A stretch of DNA of 64,000 nt from Deltaproteobacteria bacterium (GCA_003135135.1 PLDK01000044.1:58879-122878); one strand, 5' to 3'; positions 52,097 through 62,465 are shown, numbered from the stretch's first letter. Numbers and translations are program-made. Notes: generated by a model not told the origin, from the sequence alone.

Positions 52097-53677
52097 CTAC
52101 GGATTTGGCGTCACCCCTGCCGGCGGCGTTCGCGACCAGAGCGTGAAATGGTCCGTCGTCAGGACCACGCGGAAGCCGTTGCTCGAGAGAAAGTCTTCGG
52201 GAACCAGCACCAGCGGGACCAACTGAATCGGCGAATCGCTGATGACGGCCGAGACTTTTCCCCCCGCAATCGCGTCGCGCATCTGTTCGGTCCAGAAGTG
52301 TCGGGTATCCGAGATGAGCTGGTAAAAATCGGCCGCGCCAAGGCGGCGGCGTGCGGCGAAGAAGCCGTCGCGATCGTATTCGGCCTTTGCTTCGCGATAT
52401 ACGCCGTAGGTTTCGGGATAGCGGATCAATTCGCGGCGTCCGGCCTCGAAGCATACAAACGACGGCGCGATCACGTCCTCGCCGGGGTGGCTTACGGCGC
52501 GCAACGCGTCGGCAAGCTGCGAGATTTCCGCGCGGGGCACGAAGCCGAAGCCATAGACGGCGCCATGCAGCCAGTTCTCGTTGACGAGCGGCGTGATCCA
52601 GATCAGAAAAATCGCGATCAGCGCCGCACCGCCCGCAAGCAGTTTCCATCGATGCGGCTGCTGCTCTCCCGCGACCAGATCCTCAATCGCCCGTATCAGC
52701 GCCGTCGCACCGACTCCTGCGACGATCGCGATGAACGGGAGCGCCTCGAGATAGTTGTGGCCCCACGCAGTCGGACTCAGCACGCCGTAAAAGGCATACT
52801 CGGCGACGACGATCGCGAGCACGAGAATCACGCCACGGCTCAACGCGCGATCGGTGAAGAGTCGCCAGCATCCAAGCACGAACAGCGGCGCAAGCACGTC
52901 GAGGATGATCCGCGGGTAGGTCGCGATGCTGCCGGCGGTGTCGCGCCCCTTCAGAAAATGAAACACGAACGTCTGGAAGATGAACTCGTCGCCGTAGAGC
53001 CGGTATAGGAGGGCGCTGAACGCCGCGAGCGCGAGTGCGAAGACGGCGCCCGAGACAAATGCGCCCGCGATTCGGCGGTACCCGACGGCGATGAATGCCA
53101 GCATCACGGCAAACGGAATCACCGCCGTCAACTTGATCGCGCATGCGGCGAAGAAAATGGCCGCGAGAATCGCGGCTTGGCTAATCGCCGGTATCGTATC
53201 GTCGAGCGTGACGATCGCCCCGAGGATAATCAGCGGCGCGATGAAGCTCTCGCGCTCGTAAGCGTGGTAGCGAAAGACGAGCGAGCTATATGCGTATAGA
53301 ATCGACGCGACGATGGCGGTCGGGCGGCCGGCGGCGCGGCGGGCGAGCGAGTAGGTCAGGATGCTGGCGGTGAAAATCGCCGCCTCGTTCAGGATTTCGA
53401 TCGACAGATGGCTTGTGCCGAACAACTTGAGATAGCATCCCGCAATCCATTCGAGCAGCGGCATATGCGGATGAACGAAATCCAGGTACGGGCGCATTCC
53501 GACGCTTACGAACCACGCGCTCTCGAGGTAGAAATCGTCCTCGACCCACACTTCCGGGTAGAACATCCGCACGACGCGCGGGATGAGCAGCGCCACGACC
53601 AGCCATGCGCCGATCCGCGCGGCGCCGGCGTTGTCGGCGCTCGCGGAGACGAGCCGCGATGAGCCGCGAGAAGTCAT
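52097..53677 (-). CDS. GT39/ArnT-like membrane glycosyltransferase
   Basis: 526 residues with about ten membrane helices. First luminal loop VWVEDDFYLESAWFVSVGMRPYLDFVHPHMPLLEW has the acidic pair and PHMPL pattern of polyprenyl-phosphate-sugar glycosyltransferases (GT-C, PMT/ArnT clan). C-terminal ~150 residues are soluble and periplasmic. Probably adds a sugar to lipid A, protein or an envelope polymer. The inferred start overlaps the first codons of the opposing gene, an unusual 5' overlap. Confidence 0.72.
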   Translation of the reverse strand: MTSRGSSRLVSASADNAGAARIGAWLVVALLIPRVVRMFYPEVWVEDDFYLESAWFVSVGMRPYLDFVHPHMPLLEWIAGCYLKLFGTSHLSIEILNEAAIFTASILTYSLARRAAGRPTAIVASILYAYSSLVFRYHAYERESFIAPLIILGAIVTLDDTIPAISQAAILAAIFFAACAIKLTAVIPFAVMLAFIAVGYRRIAGAFVSGAVFALALAAFSALLYRLYGDEFIFQTFVFHFLKGRDTAGSIATYPRIILDVLAPLFVLGCWRLFTDRALSRGVILVLAIVVAEYAFYGVLSPTAWGHNYLEALPFIAIVAGVGATALIRAIEDLVAGEQQPHRWKLLAGGAALIAIFLIWITPLVNENWLHGAVYGFGFVPRAEISQLADALRAVSHPGEDVIAPSFVCFEAGRRELIRYPETYGVYREAKAEYDRDGFFAARRRLGAADFYQLISDTRHFWTEQMRDAIAGGKVSAVISDSPIQLVPLVLVPEDFLSSNGFRVVLTTDHFTLWSRTPPAGVTPNP

Positions 53678-55452
53678 CGAGTCCGCCCGTCGCACCCGCT
53701 TCGGGCGTTCCCGCGATGCCGGGCATCCTCGATTGGGGAATCCTCGTCGCGATCGAGCTGCTCGCGATGGTGATGGTCAAATCCGCGGGCTTGCGGCGTG
53801 GCCTCGAACTGATGCCGTGGCCGGACGGACTCGAGTACGCCGCCTCGGCGGTAAACCTGGCAAATGGTCGCGGTGCGGTGCTGCATTTCGGTGGATATAC
53901 TTACCCGTCGCGCTATACCGGCGGCTACCCGCTGATCCTGGAATTTTTCTACCGCTTGAACGGCACAGGCTTTCGGCCGCTCTACGCCTCGATGCTCCTC
54001 GGCATGCTCTCGGTCCTATTTCTTTTCATACTGACACGTTGGATGTTCGGGCGCGCGGCCGCGACGATCGCGGCGCTGACGCTGGCGCTCTCCCCCGTCT
54101 TCATCACCTATTCGTCGCTCGTGATGAGCGACGTTCCCACGCTGTTCGTAACGATTTGCGCCGCGGTGATGCTGGTGTTGGCGACCTCGGACTACGCGAC
54201 CCGATCGCCGAACTGGATGCGAATGTCGGCATGGCTGATGTTCGGTCTCTTCGCCGGGTTCTCGATGGTCATCCGCCCGACCAACGCCACCCTCCTTGCC
54301 GGCCTCGCGCTGTGCGTCGTGATGGTGCCGCTAGAGCGCCGAGATTTACCGAGTCTCCTCAAAGCGGCGCTCGCAATAGCAATCGGTTTCGCGATTCCGG
54401 TCGCGTGGCAGTTGCATCAGAACGCGATCAATCTCGGGAGCGCATTCGCGAGCGGCTACGCGTGGTGGGTGCCCGAGGTCTATGGCGCCGGCGGCAAGAC
54501 CTTCAGCATCGCGTACCTGTTCGGGCCCACGATGCCGCGAAATCCGCACGGCAACGTCATCGTGTATGGCATGACACTACTCGGGCTGGACGGGATGCTC
54601 GGCGACCCCGGCGACTCGCGCTACTTCCTCTACCCGTTCGCGGCGGCGGTGTTCGCGATTGTCGGCTTCATCGCGATCTTTCGCGCGCCGGGAAGAACCT
54701 CGGCGCGCCGGCTGATATGGTTCGGGCTCGGATACCTTGCCGCACTGACCGGGCTGTACTGTTTCTACGTCTTCACCGACGTGGCCTTCATCCTGCCGGG
54801 GGCGTTCGTACTATTCATCGCGGCAGGCTCGGGAGCGGCGGTGGCGAATCGATGGATGCGCGACGTGTTCCGAAACCGGCGTCGAAGCGCCGGTCAGTTC
54901 GCAGCCGCGGCGAGCGTGATCGTGCTCGACGCGCTGCTGGTCGTGTCGCTGGCGTCGGAAGTGGCCGTGCGATTGAGCGCGCGGCCCGCGGACTCCGCGA
55001 TGGTTGCGAGCCTCGAGGAGCAGGATTCCACGCTGTCTGCCGACGCGACCGTAGTCAGCAACCTCTCGCTGCAGTTCCTCGAATTGGATCTGCCCGCCAA
55101 AAATCTCCACTTCGTCGGCCTCAACTCGTTCGACCCCGGTGAAAAATTCACCGACTACCATCTGCATCGCCTGTACGAAAAACGCGCGGCGGGATGGAAC
55201 GGCGCGGTGCCGCCGGTCGTGTTCGACGGCGAGCGGATGTCGCCGGCGGTGGCGGATTCGCTCGCATCGGCGATTGACGCGAAGACTCCGGTCTATCTTT
55301 TGCTCGCCGCGCCCGAGTCGGATGATTACGCCGGCGCGCTCAAGTCCGAGCTCGATCAGTTGCAGGAAAAATTCACTGTCGAGCCAATCTCGCAGAACAA
55401 GTCAGCCGCTTTGTATCGGCTGACGGCGCGCAACCAGCCCGCTACGCAGTGA
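53659..55452 (+). CDS. GT39-like multi-pass membrane protein
   Basis: About 597 residues, ten or more helices. Loop 1 has LMPWPDGLEYAASAVNLANGRGAVLHFGGYTYPSRYTGGYPLI, a variation of the PMT/ArnT first loop, then many hydrophobic helices and a soluble C-terminal part from about residue 430. Divergent and partly 5'-overlapping with another GT39-like gene; together they may act on one glycan. If the later ATG (53716) is used, the genes no longer overlap. Substrate unknown. Confidence 0.72.
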   Translation: MSREKSSSPPVAPASGVPAMPGILDWGILVAIELLAMVMVKSAGLRRGLELMPWPDGLEYAASAVNLANGRGAVLHFGGYTYPSRYTGGYPLILEFFYRLNGTGFRPLYASMLLGMLSVLFLFILTRWMFGRAAATIAALTLALSPVFITYSSLVMSDVPTLFVTICAAVMLVLATSDYATRSPNWMRMSAWLMFGLFAGFSMVIRPTNATLLAGLALCVVMVPLERRDLPSLLKAALAIAIGFAIPVAWQLHQNAINLGSAFASGYAWWVPEVYGAGGKTFSIAYLFGPTMPRNPHGNVIVYGMTLLGLDGMLGDPGDSRYFLYPFAAAVFAIVGFIAIFRAPGRTSARRLIWFGLGYLAALTGLYCFYVFTDVAFILPGAFVLFIAAGSGAAVANRWMRDVFRNRRRSAGQFAAAASVIVLDALLVVSLASEVAVRLSARPADSAMVASLEEQDSTLSADATVVSNLSLQFLELDLPAKNLHFVGLNSFDPGEKFTDYHLHRLYEKRAAGWNGAVPPVVFDGERMSPAVADSLASAIDAKTPVYLLLAAPESDDYAGALKSELDQLQEKFTVEPISQNKSAALYRLTARNQPATQ

Positions 55453-56845
55453 TGCTGGTGGGCGGAGGATCGATCGCGGGCGGGCCGCCGTAGCGCCGCC
55501 GGCAAATCGCGTACGCAGGCCAAACGCATACGCCGAGCACGATCGCCAGGATGAAATCCACCTTGCCTACGCCGGCCGAGACGGCCAGCCCGAACGTCGC
55601 GGCCCAGGTCAGGATGGGAAGAATTGCCACGAGCGCGAGACCGACGCGGCCGCCGCCAATCGTGAACCTCCCGGTGCGATCCGGCATCCGTTTCCGCAGC
55701 CGGATCAGGGCGAGCAGCTCCAGCGCAAGCGCCGCCATGTAGAAGAATACGTCGAGCACGACCAGCGCGACGAATCCGACCGGCACGAGCAGCGTGAAGA
55801 CGATGCAGCACAGCAGAATCGACTTGCCCGGTGTCGCGGTCGTGGACCACAGCTCGGCCAGCGGCGGCGACAGGTAGCGCTCGCGAGCGAGCACGAATGG
55901 CATCCGTGACACCCACAGCATCGCGGCCTCGAACACCGCGAACGACATCACCGCGCCGCCGAGCGCCAGCGCGCCGCCGAGCGCGGGTCCGCCGATGGCG
56001 TAGCCCACGTGCGAGAACGAGCCGGTGCCCCAGTCCGCGGCGGTGACGGCGCCCGAGACGGACACCGCGAGCGGAAGCACGTAGCCGGCGACCATTATCG
56101 GCAGCGCGATCAGGATGGCGCGCAGATAGTTACGCTGCGGATTTTCGATCTCCGCGGACACGACGCTCAGGTTTTCCCATCCGCTGAAGTTCCAGATGAC
56201 TACCGTCAGTCCGGCCGCCATCGCAGCCCACGGATCCGCGCCGAACAGCGGCGGCGTCGGCATCGTGAAATGGATCAGGCGCGGGAGGCCAACGACGACC
56301 AGCGCCGCGAACGGCGACACGAGGATCGCAGCAAGCACGATCGACGCCATCCCAACCGGCCTGACGCCGAGAAAATTAAGTCCACCCGCCAGCCATACCA
56401 GCGCGACGCCGATCGCAATTTGGGCCGTCGGGCCGAGCGGCAGGATGAACGAAAGATAGCCGGCAAAAAGCACCGGATAAATCGCCATGTCCACGGCGGT
56501 GTAAAGAATTGTCAAATATGCCTCGGCGAAGCCGGCCAGCGGTCCGAGCGCCTCCTTGACCCAGAAGTAGAAGCCGCCTTCCACCGGCATCAAGGCCGTC
56601 AACTCCGCCGCCATCAGGGCCGTCGGCAGACTCAGCGTCAGCGGCACGATGAGGCACAGCATGAGAGTCAGGCGCGGTCCCGCCATCCGGACCGCATCCT
56701 CAAGGCCGTACGCGCCGCCGCTCACGACCAGGTACATCACGCATACCAGCGAGATGAGGCCAAGCTTGCGGGGCGAACGATGCGCCAGCGGGGCGGCGCT
56801 CGAAGGCGCTAGGGAACGGGTGTTTTCCGTCGGTACGTGCGGCAA
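55442..56845 (-). CDS. APC-superfamily amino acid permease
   Basis: About 467 residues, 12 helices. Start of the domain LGLISLVCVMYLVVSGGAYGLEDAV (family TM1 with SGGAYG), ALMPVEGGFYFWVKEALGPLAGF (TM2-3), WNFSGWENLSVVSAEIENPQRN (substrate helix). Imports amino acids or amines with a cation. The frame goes on 155 residues upstream, but the extension is Ser/Arg-rich and overlaps the opposing TPR promoter; TTG with an upstream GGAG is my start, GTG being a second choice. Overlaps by 11 bases the converging GT39-like gene at the 3' ends. Confidence 0.82.
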   Translation of the reverse strand: MPHVPTENTRSLAPSSAAPLAHRSPRKLGLISLVCVMYLVVSGGAYGLEDAVRMAGPRLTLMLCLIVPLTLSLPTALMAAELTALMPVEGGFYFWVKEALGPLAGFAEAYLTILYTAVDMAIYPVLFAGYLSFILPLGPTAQIAIGVALVWLAGGLNFLGVRPVGMASIVLAAILVSPFAALVVVGLPRLIHFTMPTPPLFGADPWAAMAAGLTVVIWNFSGWENLSVVSAEIENPQRNYLRAILIALPIMVAGYVLPLAVSVSGAVTAADWGTGSFSHVGYAIGGPALGGALALGGAVMSFAVFEAAMLWVSRMPFVLARERYLSPPLAELWSTTATPGKSILLCCIVFTLLVPVGFVALVVLDVFFYMAALALELLALIRLRKRMPDRTGRFTIGGGRVGLALVAILPILTWAATFGLAVSAGVGKVDFILAIVLGVCVWPAYAICRRRYGGPPAIDPPPTSITA

Positions 56846-56950
56846 TTGCGGGGCGGCTCCGGCCCCCCTCCCTATCCGAGGCGACGCGCGGTGGCAAGCA
56901 GGCAGGAAATCAAATGAGGGGTGCACAGTCGCATCCAGTGGCGGAATCCT

Positions 56951-56956
56951 TATAAT
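56951..56956 (+). promoter_or_regulatory. candidate -10 box for the TPR lipoprotein operon
   Basis: TATAAT, a perfect -10, with no good -35 at 17 bases (GTCGCA). It sits 119 bases before the ATG of the TPR gene and excludes the upstream in-frame start at 56964. Confidence 0.35.
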
Positions 56957-57074
56957 GTAAAGGATGCGCAAAGGTCCGCGGGCGGCTGTAACGTCGCGGG
57001 ACACCTCGCGTATTAGATCGAGTAGCGTGGTGCGAGCCCCAATTGAGAAGCTCTCCCGGAAATCTGTTTCGATC

Positions 57075-58844
57075 ATGAGATTTTTCAGCACAAGCGCGAC
57101 CATCGCACTCGGCGCCCTGTCGATTGCGTTTCTGGGCTGCGCCCAAATCACCGGTATGAAGCCCGAGCTGGTTCGCACCGTCAGCGTGGGCGGGGATAAT
57201 CCCTTCGGCGGCGCGCCGGCGGTGGAGGTCCCCGCGGATGCGCGCGCGATGAGCGCGTTCCTGAAGGCCGAGTTCGCGATGAATGAAGGCGACCGCGAAG
57301 AGGCGCTCAAGGATTACGCCGAGGCGGTCAAGTACGATCCCGCCAACGCCGCGCTGAAGGTTCGCCTGGCCACGCTCTACGTCCGCGACGGGCGCCTGAA
57401 GGAGGCGCTCGACCAGGTGAACCAGGCGCTCGCGATCAATCCGGATTCTGGCGAGGCGCGTCTGCTCGGCGCAGGCATCAGCTCGGCGCTCGGCGACGAC
57501 GCGACCGCGGAAAAAGACTACCGCGAGGTATTGCGTCTCAATCCGAAAAGTCAGGAAGCCTATCTGTATCTCGGCACCCTCTACGCCAAGCGGGGCGATT
57601 ACGACGAAGCCGAGAAGACGTTCGAGCAGCTGATCACGCTCGATCCCGATTCATTCCTCGGCTACTACTACGCCGGCAAGGTGATGGTGGCGGCGAAGAA
57701 CTACCCCGCCGCCGAAAAATATTATCAAAAGGCGCTCGATCTCAATCAGCACTCGGAGCTGGTGTTGCTTGATTTTGCCCTGCTGCGCGAGCGCCAGGAG
57801 CGGCCGCAGGACGCGCTGGTCTATTACAACAAGATCACGCAAATCAATCCGAACAACGAGCTGGTTCGAAAGCGCAAGGCGGAAATCCTGGTCGGTCAGA
57901 AAAAATACGACGAGGCGTTGGAGGAGCTCAAACGCGCCGAGCAGATCGAAACCAATCCCGCCGACACGCGCACGAAGATCGGGCTGCTGTACGTCGAGCA
58001 GGGCAATTTTGACGACGCCGCGACCGAGTTCAACCTCGTGCTCGGCTCCGAGCCCAACAACTACCGCGTCCACTATTACCTCGGCACGGTGTACACGGAG
58101 CTTTCCGAGTACGACAAGGCGATCCGCGAGTTCAACAAAATTCCCGGCGACAACGAGCATTACGTCGAGTCGCGCCTGCAGCTCGCTTACCTGTACGACA
58201 AGCAGAACAAGTACGACGACGCGCTGGGCGCGCTGAAAGACGCGCTCGCCAAAAAGCCCAACGACCCCGAAATCACCGGCTTCATGGTGGGCGTCTATCA
58301 GGAAAAGAAGGATTACCTGACCGCGATCGACTTCGCGCGCAAGATGGTCGAGGCCGATCCCAAGAATGACAAGTTCCACTTCACGCTCGGCGCGGCGCTC
58401 GATCAGAACAAGCAGCGCGCAGAAGCTCTGGTCGAGATGAAGAAGGCGATCGAGCTGAATCCCGCCAATGCGCAGGCGCTCAACTACCTCGGCTACAGTT
58501 ACGCCGAACAGGGCACCAACCTGGGCGAGGCCGAAAAGCTAATCAAGCGCGCGCTCGATATCGAGCCTGAAGACGGCTTTTACGTCGATAGCCTGGGATG
58601 GGTTTACTATCAGAAAGGCGACTACAAGCGCGCCGCCGAGGAGTTGGAGCGCGCGGTCAACCTGACCGGCAACGACCCCACTATCACCGAGCATCTTGGC
58701 GACGCGTATCGCAAGCTGGGCAAGGTCAAGGAAGCAGGCAACGAGTACTCGGACGCGCTGAAGAAGGCGCAGGAAACCGACCAGGTCGCACGGCTCAAGG
58801 ATAAAATTCAGGTCCTGCAGAATGCCGCCAGCGCGGGCCACTGA
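57075..58844 (+). CDS. TPR-repeat (putative) lipoprotein
   Basis: 589 residues. Signal/lipobox-like IAFLGC around Cys20. From about residue 55 to the end the protein is a long chain of tetratricopeptide repeats, e.g. DREEALKDYAEAVKYDPANA, DYDEAEKTFEQLITLDPDS, and AEKLIKRALDIEPEDGFYVDSLGWVYYQKGDYKRAAEELERAV. Such lipoproteins scaffold outer-membrane or secretion complexes. The ATG chosen gives the signal. Followed by an overlapping LolB-like gene and a peptide ABC importer; the first two are translationally coupled. Confidence 0.88.
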   Translation: MRFFSTSATIALGALSIAFLGCAQITGMKPELVRTVSVGGDNPFGGAPAVEVPADARAMSAFLKAEFAMNEGDREEALKDYAEAVKYDPANAALKVRLATLYVRDGRLKEALDQVNQALAINPDSGEARLLGAGISSALGDDATAEKDYREVLRLNPKSQEAYLYLGTLYAKRGDYDEAEKTFEQLITLDPDSFLGYYYAGKVMVAAKNYPAAEKYYQKALDLNQHSELVLLDFALLRERQERPQDALVYYNKITQINPNNELVRKRKAEILVGQKKYDEALEELKRAEQIETNPADTRTKIGLLYVEQGNFDDAATEFNLVLGSEPNNYRVHYYLGTVYTELSEYDKAIREFNKIPGDNEHYVESRLQLAYLYDKQNKYDDALGALKDALAKKPNDPEITGFMVGVYQEKKDYLTAIDFARKMVEADPKNDKFHFTLGAALDQNKQRAEALVEMKKAIELNPANAQALNYLGYSYAEQGTNLGEAEKLIKRALDIEPEDGFYVDSLGWVYYQKGDYKRAAEELERAVNLTGNDPTITEHLGDAYRKLGKVKEAGNEYSDALKKAQETDQVARLKDKIQVLQNAASAGH

Positions 58845-59721
58845 ACGCGCTCGGCGCCGAAAACCAGTTTCGCTCGCCGCGGTTGCATCGATGCTGCTGC
58901 TGGCGACGCTCGAAACTTCCGCCTGCTTCATCGTTCGTCCGCCGCGCACCGGGCAGCCCGAGACGGTAGCGGGCTCCGACGCCGGCAAATTTCAAGTCCA
59001 GAAATTAATCGCGGCGCTGGCCGAGCGTGACAAAAGGCTCGACTCGATGCAGACCCCGGCCGTCATGGAATACACTGCCGGCGATCAGCACGTGAAGGCC
59101 AAAGAGGAAATCGTGGTCAAGCGGCCCGGCAATTTGCGCGTCGAGGCGATGTCGCCGTTCGGCGTGGCATTGCTGCTCGCGGCGCAGGGCTCGCAGCTCG
59201 CAATCTTCGAGCCGGATCAGAATCGCTTCATGCGCGGCAATGCGACCGCCGACACGCTCTACAGGTACGTGCGAATCCCGATGGCGCCTGCGGACGCAGT
59301 GGGTCTGCTGATGGGACTCGCGCCGCCTGAGTTCGCGCTCAATGGAATCGCAGACTCGGTGTCGAACGACGGTGCGATGATCGTCGCGTCGTACGGCAAC
59401 AACAACACCGCGTCGGGGACTCGCGAGCTTGGATTTTCGGGCGGTAATCTCGCGATGGTGCGGGAGACAGCGGGCAACGGCAACGGCCGCGTCAATTACG
59501 AGGTGCGTTACAGCGACTATCATGATATCGGCGGAGTGATGTTTCCGTACGTGGTCGATGCGACTTTTCCGGCGGCCGGCAGCCACGTGACGTTTCGTTA
59601 CCTGCGGCCGATCGTCAATGGAGACATCCCCGATTCGACGTTCGTGTTGACACCGGCTCCAGGAGCCACTTTGATGAATCTGAGTCTTGACGATGCCCGG
59701 GCGCTTGCAAATGAAAGCTGA
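58822..59721 (+). CDS. LolB-like/DUF4292-type lipoprotein
   Basis: 299 residues. Signal with ETSAC lipobox (Cys35), then a beta-rich fold opening DSMQTPAVMEYTAGDQHVKAKEEIVVKRPGNLRVEAMSPFG, which resembles LolB and DUF4292 lipoproteins that bind lipoprotein acyl chains. Starts 23 bases before the end of the TPR gene, on the plus strand. Together they may insert or handle envelope lipids (inference). Not a classical LolB: the exposed Leu loop cannot be identified by eye. Confidence 0.7.
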   Translation: MPPARATERARRRKPVSLAAVASMLLLATLETSACFIVRPPRTGQPETVAGSDAGKFQVQKLIAALAERDKRLDSMQTPAVMEYTAGDQHVKAKEEIVVKRPGNLRVEAMSPFGVALLLAAQGSQLAIFEPDQNRFMRGNATADTLYRYVRIPMAPADAVGLLMGLAPPEFALNGIADSVSNDGAMIVASYGNNNTASGTRELGFSGGNLAMVRETAGNGNGRVNYEVRYSDYHDIGGVMFPYVVDATFPAAGSHVTFRYLRPIVNGDIPDSTFVLTPAPGATLMNLSLDDARALANES

Positions 59722-61438
59722 AAGCCGGCGGATGCGAATTTTGCCGGCCATCGCCTGCGCGATTGCGCTGTCGTGGCTCGCGATTTTCACCGGATGCCGG
59801 GTGAACCGGCCCGCGAGCGATCACGCGACCAGTCAAATCCTCTACACGGCCGTGGCCAGCGATCCGCGCACCTTCAATCCGATTCTGATCACCGATGCGA
59901 CCTCGAGCACGCTGACGAGCGATCTGTTTGAGAGCCTGATCCGCGTCAACCCCGTCACCACACTGCCTGAGGCGGGCCTGGCCGAGAAATGGGACATCGC
60001 GCCCGACAGCAAGACGATTACGTTTCATCTCCGCCACGACGTGAAATGGTTTGACGGCCAGCCGGTCAACGCGCACGACGTTCTGTTCACGCTCGACGTC
60101 ATCTACGATCCCAAGGTGCCCAACAGCATCCGTCCCGCGATCACCATCGACCACCAACGCATCATCGCCGAGGCGCCCGACGACTACACCGTCGTCATGC
60201 ATCTGCCCAAGCCGTTCGCTCCGTTGCTCTATTCAATTGGAATCCCGGTGATGCCGGCGCACATCCTCGAACCCGTATGGAAGGCGGGAAATTTCAACCA
60301 TACCTGGGGAATTGATACGCCCCCGGACAAGCTCGTCGGCAACGGCCCGTATCACATGACGCACTACACGCAGGGCCAGCTCGTTCGCTACGATCGCAAC
60401 AACGACTATTGGATGAAGGACGAGCACGGCGGTCAGTTGCCGCGCCTGCATGGGCAGACGGTGACGATCGTGCAGGACCAGAACGCCGCCTATCTGCGCT
60501 ATCTGTCGGGGCAAATCGACATCTACGGCCCGCGCACCGAGGAGGTTTCGCCGCTTCAGGACAAGGTGAAGAACCACGAACTCGACGTCACAGTTCAGCA
60601 GATCGGCATCGACACGGGCTCGCTGTTTTTCACCTTCAACCGCAATCCGCGCCACTACGTCAAAAACGGCGTGACCAATCCGAAGCTCGACTGGTTCACG
60701 GACCTGAAGTTCCTGCAGGCGATGGCGCACACGATCGACAAGAAATCGATGATCGATCTTGTCTTTCACCAACTCGCGGTGCCGGCGGTGGCGGATATCT
60801 CGCCCGAAAATAAAATCTTCCACAATCCCAATCTCAAGGATTACGACTACGATCCGAAACTGGCCGCCGACATGCTCGAGGCGGCGGGTTATCACCTCGT
60901 GAAACCCGGCGTGCGGACCGATCCGAAAGGCAATCGTCTCGAATTCGATCTCACCACCAACACCGGCACGCCCGAGCGCAACGAGATGTGCACCATCTTC
61001 AAGCAGGACGTCGAGAGCCTCGGCATCAAGGTGAACTATCGGCCGCTCGAGTTCACCACGCTGGTGGACAAGCTCGATTCGTCTTTCGACTGGGACTGCG
61101 TGCTGATCGGATTCACCGGCGGTATCGAGCCGAACGAAGGCGCGAACTTCTATCGTTCGTCGGGCAACCTTCATTTGTGGAATCCAAATCAGCCCACACC
61201 GGCTACTCCATGGGAAGCGGAGATCGATACGCTGCTCGACCAAGGCGCGTCGGAGATGGATCCCACGAAGCGCGCGCCGTACTACTGGAAGATTCAGCAA
61301 ATCCTCCACGAGCAGTTGCCGATACTCGAAACCGTGCGCCAACAGCGCTATTCGTCGTGGAAAAACTCGCTGGAAAACTATCAGCCCAAGGTGTGGGGCA
61401 CGTACAAGCCGGAGTGGATGCAATTCAAGGCCGACTGA
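59711..61438 (+). CDS. peptide/solute-binding lipoprotein of an ABC importer
   Basis: 575 residues, SBP_bac_5 family. Signal with IFTGC lipobox (Cys28), YTAVASDPRTFNPILITDATSSTL opening, LFESLIRVNP, and the family segments GLAEKWDIAPDSKTITFHLRHDVKWFDG and NGPYHMT. Captures peptides or other oligo-solutes in the periplasm. Its ATG overlaps the LolB-like stop, so all four upstream genes may be co-translated. Permeases follow within 50 bases. Confidence 0.88.
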   Translation: MKAESRRMRILPAIACAIALSWLAIFTGCRVNRPASDHATSQILYTAVASDPRTFNPILITDATSSTLTSDLFESLIRVNPVTTLPEAGLAEKWDIAPDSKTITFHLRHDVKWFDGQPVNAHDVLFTLDVIYDPKVPNSIRPAITIDHQRIIAEAPDDYTVVMHLPKPFAPLLYSIGIPVMPAHILEPVWKAGNFNHTWGIDTPPDKLVGNGPYHMTHYTQGQLVRYDRNNDYWMKDEHGGQLPRLHGQTVTIVQDQNAAYLRYLSGQIDIYGPRTEEVSPLQDKVKNHELDVTVQQIGIDTGSLFFTFNRNPRHYVKNGVTNPKLDWFTDLKFLQAMAHTIDKKSMIDLVFHQLAVPAVADISPENKIFHNPNLKDYDYDPKLAADMLEAAGYHLVKPGVRTDPKGNRLEFDLTTNTGTPERNEMCTIFKQDVESLGIKVNYRPLEFTTLVDKLDSSFDWDCVLIGFTGGIEPNEGANFYRSSGNLHLWNPNQPTPATPWEAEIDTLLDQGASEMDPTKRAPYYWKIQQILHEQLPILETVRQQRYSSWKNSLENYQPKVWGTYKPEWMQFKAD

Positions 61439-61483
61439 ACATCCGCCGCAGCACGCTCGTCGAAATATCAGGCTGCTGACACG

Positions 61484-62464
61484 ATGACCCGTTTTCTGAT
61501 TCGTCGCCTGCTCAACATGATCCCGCTGATCCTCGGGATCACTTTCATTTCGTTCCTCGCGATGTCGCTGGTGCCGGGCGACTTCGTCTCGAATCTCAAA
61601 CTCAACCCGACCATCACGCCCGAAGTGATTCACCAGCTCGAGGCGCAGTTCGGTCTCGATAAGCCGCTGATGGTCCGTTACTTCAAGTGGCTGTGGGGCG
61701 TGCTGCATCTGAACTTCGGCTTCTCGCTACAATACCGCGTGAGCGTCACCGGCCTCATCGCGTCGCGCGCCTTCAACACGATCATCCTGTCGCTGAGCAG
61801 CATGATTTTCTCGTGGGCGATCGCGATACCGATCGGAATCATCGTCGCGGTGAATCAAAATTCGATCTGGGATCGCGTCCTGTCGTTCCTGGCGTTCTTC
61901 GGGATGTCGGTGCCGAGCTTTTTTCTCGCCTTCCTGATGATGTACCTGGCGCTGAAAACCGGATGGTTTCCGATTGGCGGCACTTTCTCGCCCGACTACT
62001 CGATGCTCGATCCGATGAGCCAGGTAGCCGATCGTATCCAGCACCTCATCCTGCCGGTCTTCGTGCTTGGCATCTCCGGCACCGCCGGCCTGATGCGCCT
62101 GATGCGCTCGCAGATTCTCGAAATCAAAAATTCGGATTTCGTGCGCACCGCGCGCGCCAAGGGATTGTCCGAGCGCGTCGTCATCTACAAGCACGTGCTG
62201 CGCAACGCGCTCAATCCGTTCGTCACGATGGCGGGATACTCGCTGGGCGATCTGCTCGGCGGCGCCGCGCTGGTCGAGGCCGTGATGAACCTGCAAGGGC
62301 TTGGACTGCTGATGCTCGAAGCGGTGCGCTCGCTCGACATCTACCTGGTGATGGGTTCGGTCCTGATGGGCACGATTCTGTTGCTGGTCGGCAACCTGCT
62401 CGCCGACATCGCGCTGGTAGCTGTAGATCCGCGCGTCGATTTTTCGTCGGTGACGGCCGATTGA
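61484..62464 (+). CDS. ABC transporter permease, DppB type
   Basis: 326 residues, six helices. N-terminal MTRFLIRRLLNMIPLILGITFISFLAMSLVPGD typical of DppB/OppB; EAA loop TARAKGLSERVVIYKHVLRNALNPF. Forms the membrane channel with the DppC partner. Downstream gene starts one base after its stop. Confidence 0.92.
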   Translation: MTRFLIRRLLNMIPLILGITFISFLAMSLVPGDFVSNLKLNPTITPEVIHQLEAQFGLDKPLMVRYFKWLWGVLHLNFGFSLQYRVSVTGLIASRAFNTIILSLSSMIFSWAIAIPIGIIVAVNQNSIWDRVLSFLAFFGMSVPSFFLAFLMMYLALKTGWFPIGGTFSPDYSMLDPMSQVADRIQHLILPVFVLGISGTAGLMRLMRSQILEIKNSDFVRTARAKGLSERVVIYKHVLRNALNPFVTMAGYSLGDLLGGAALVEAVMNLQGLGLLMLEAVRSLDIYLVMGSVLMGTILLLVGNLLADIALVAVDPRVDFSSVTAD

Positions 62465-62465
62465 G

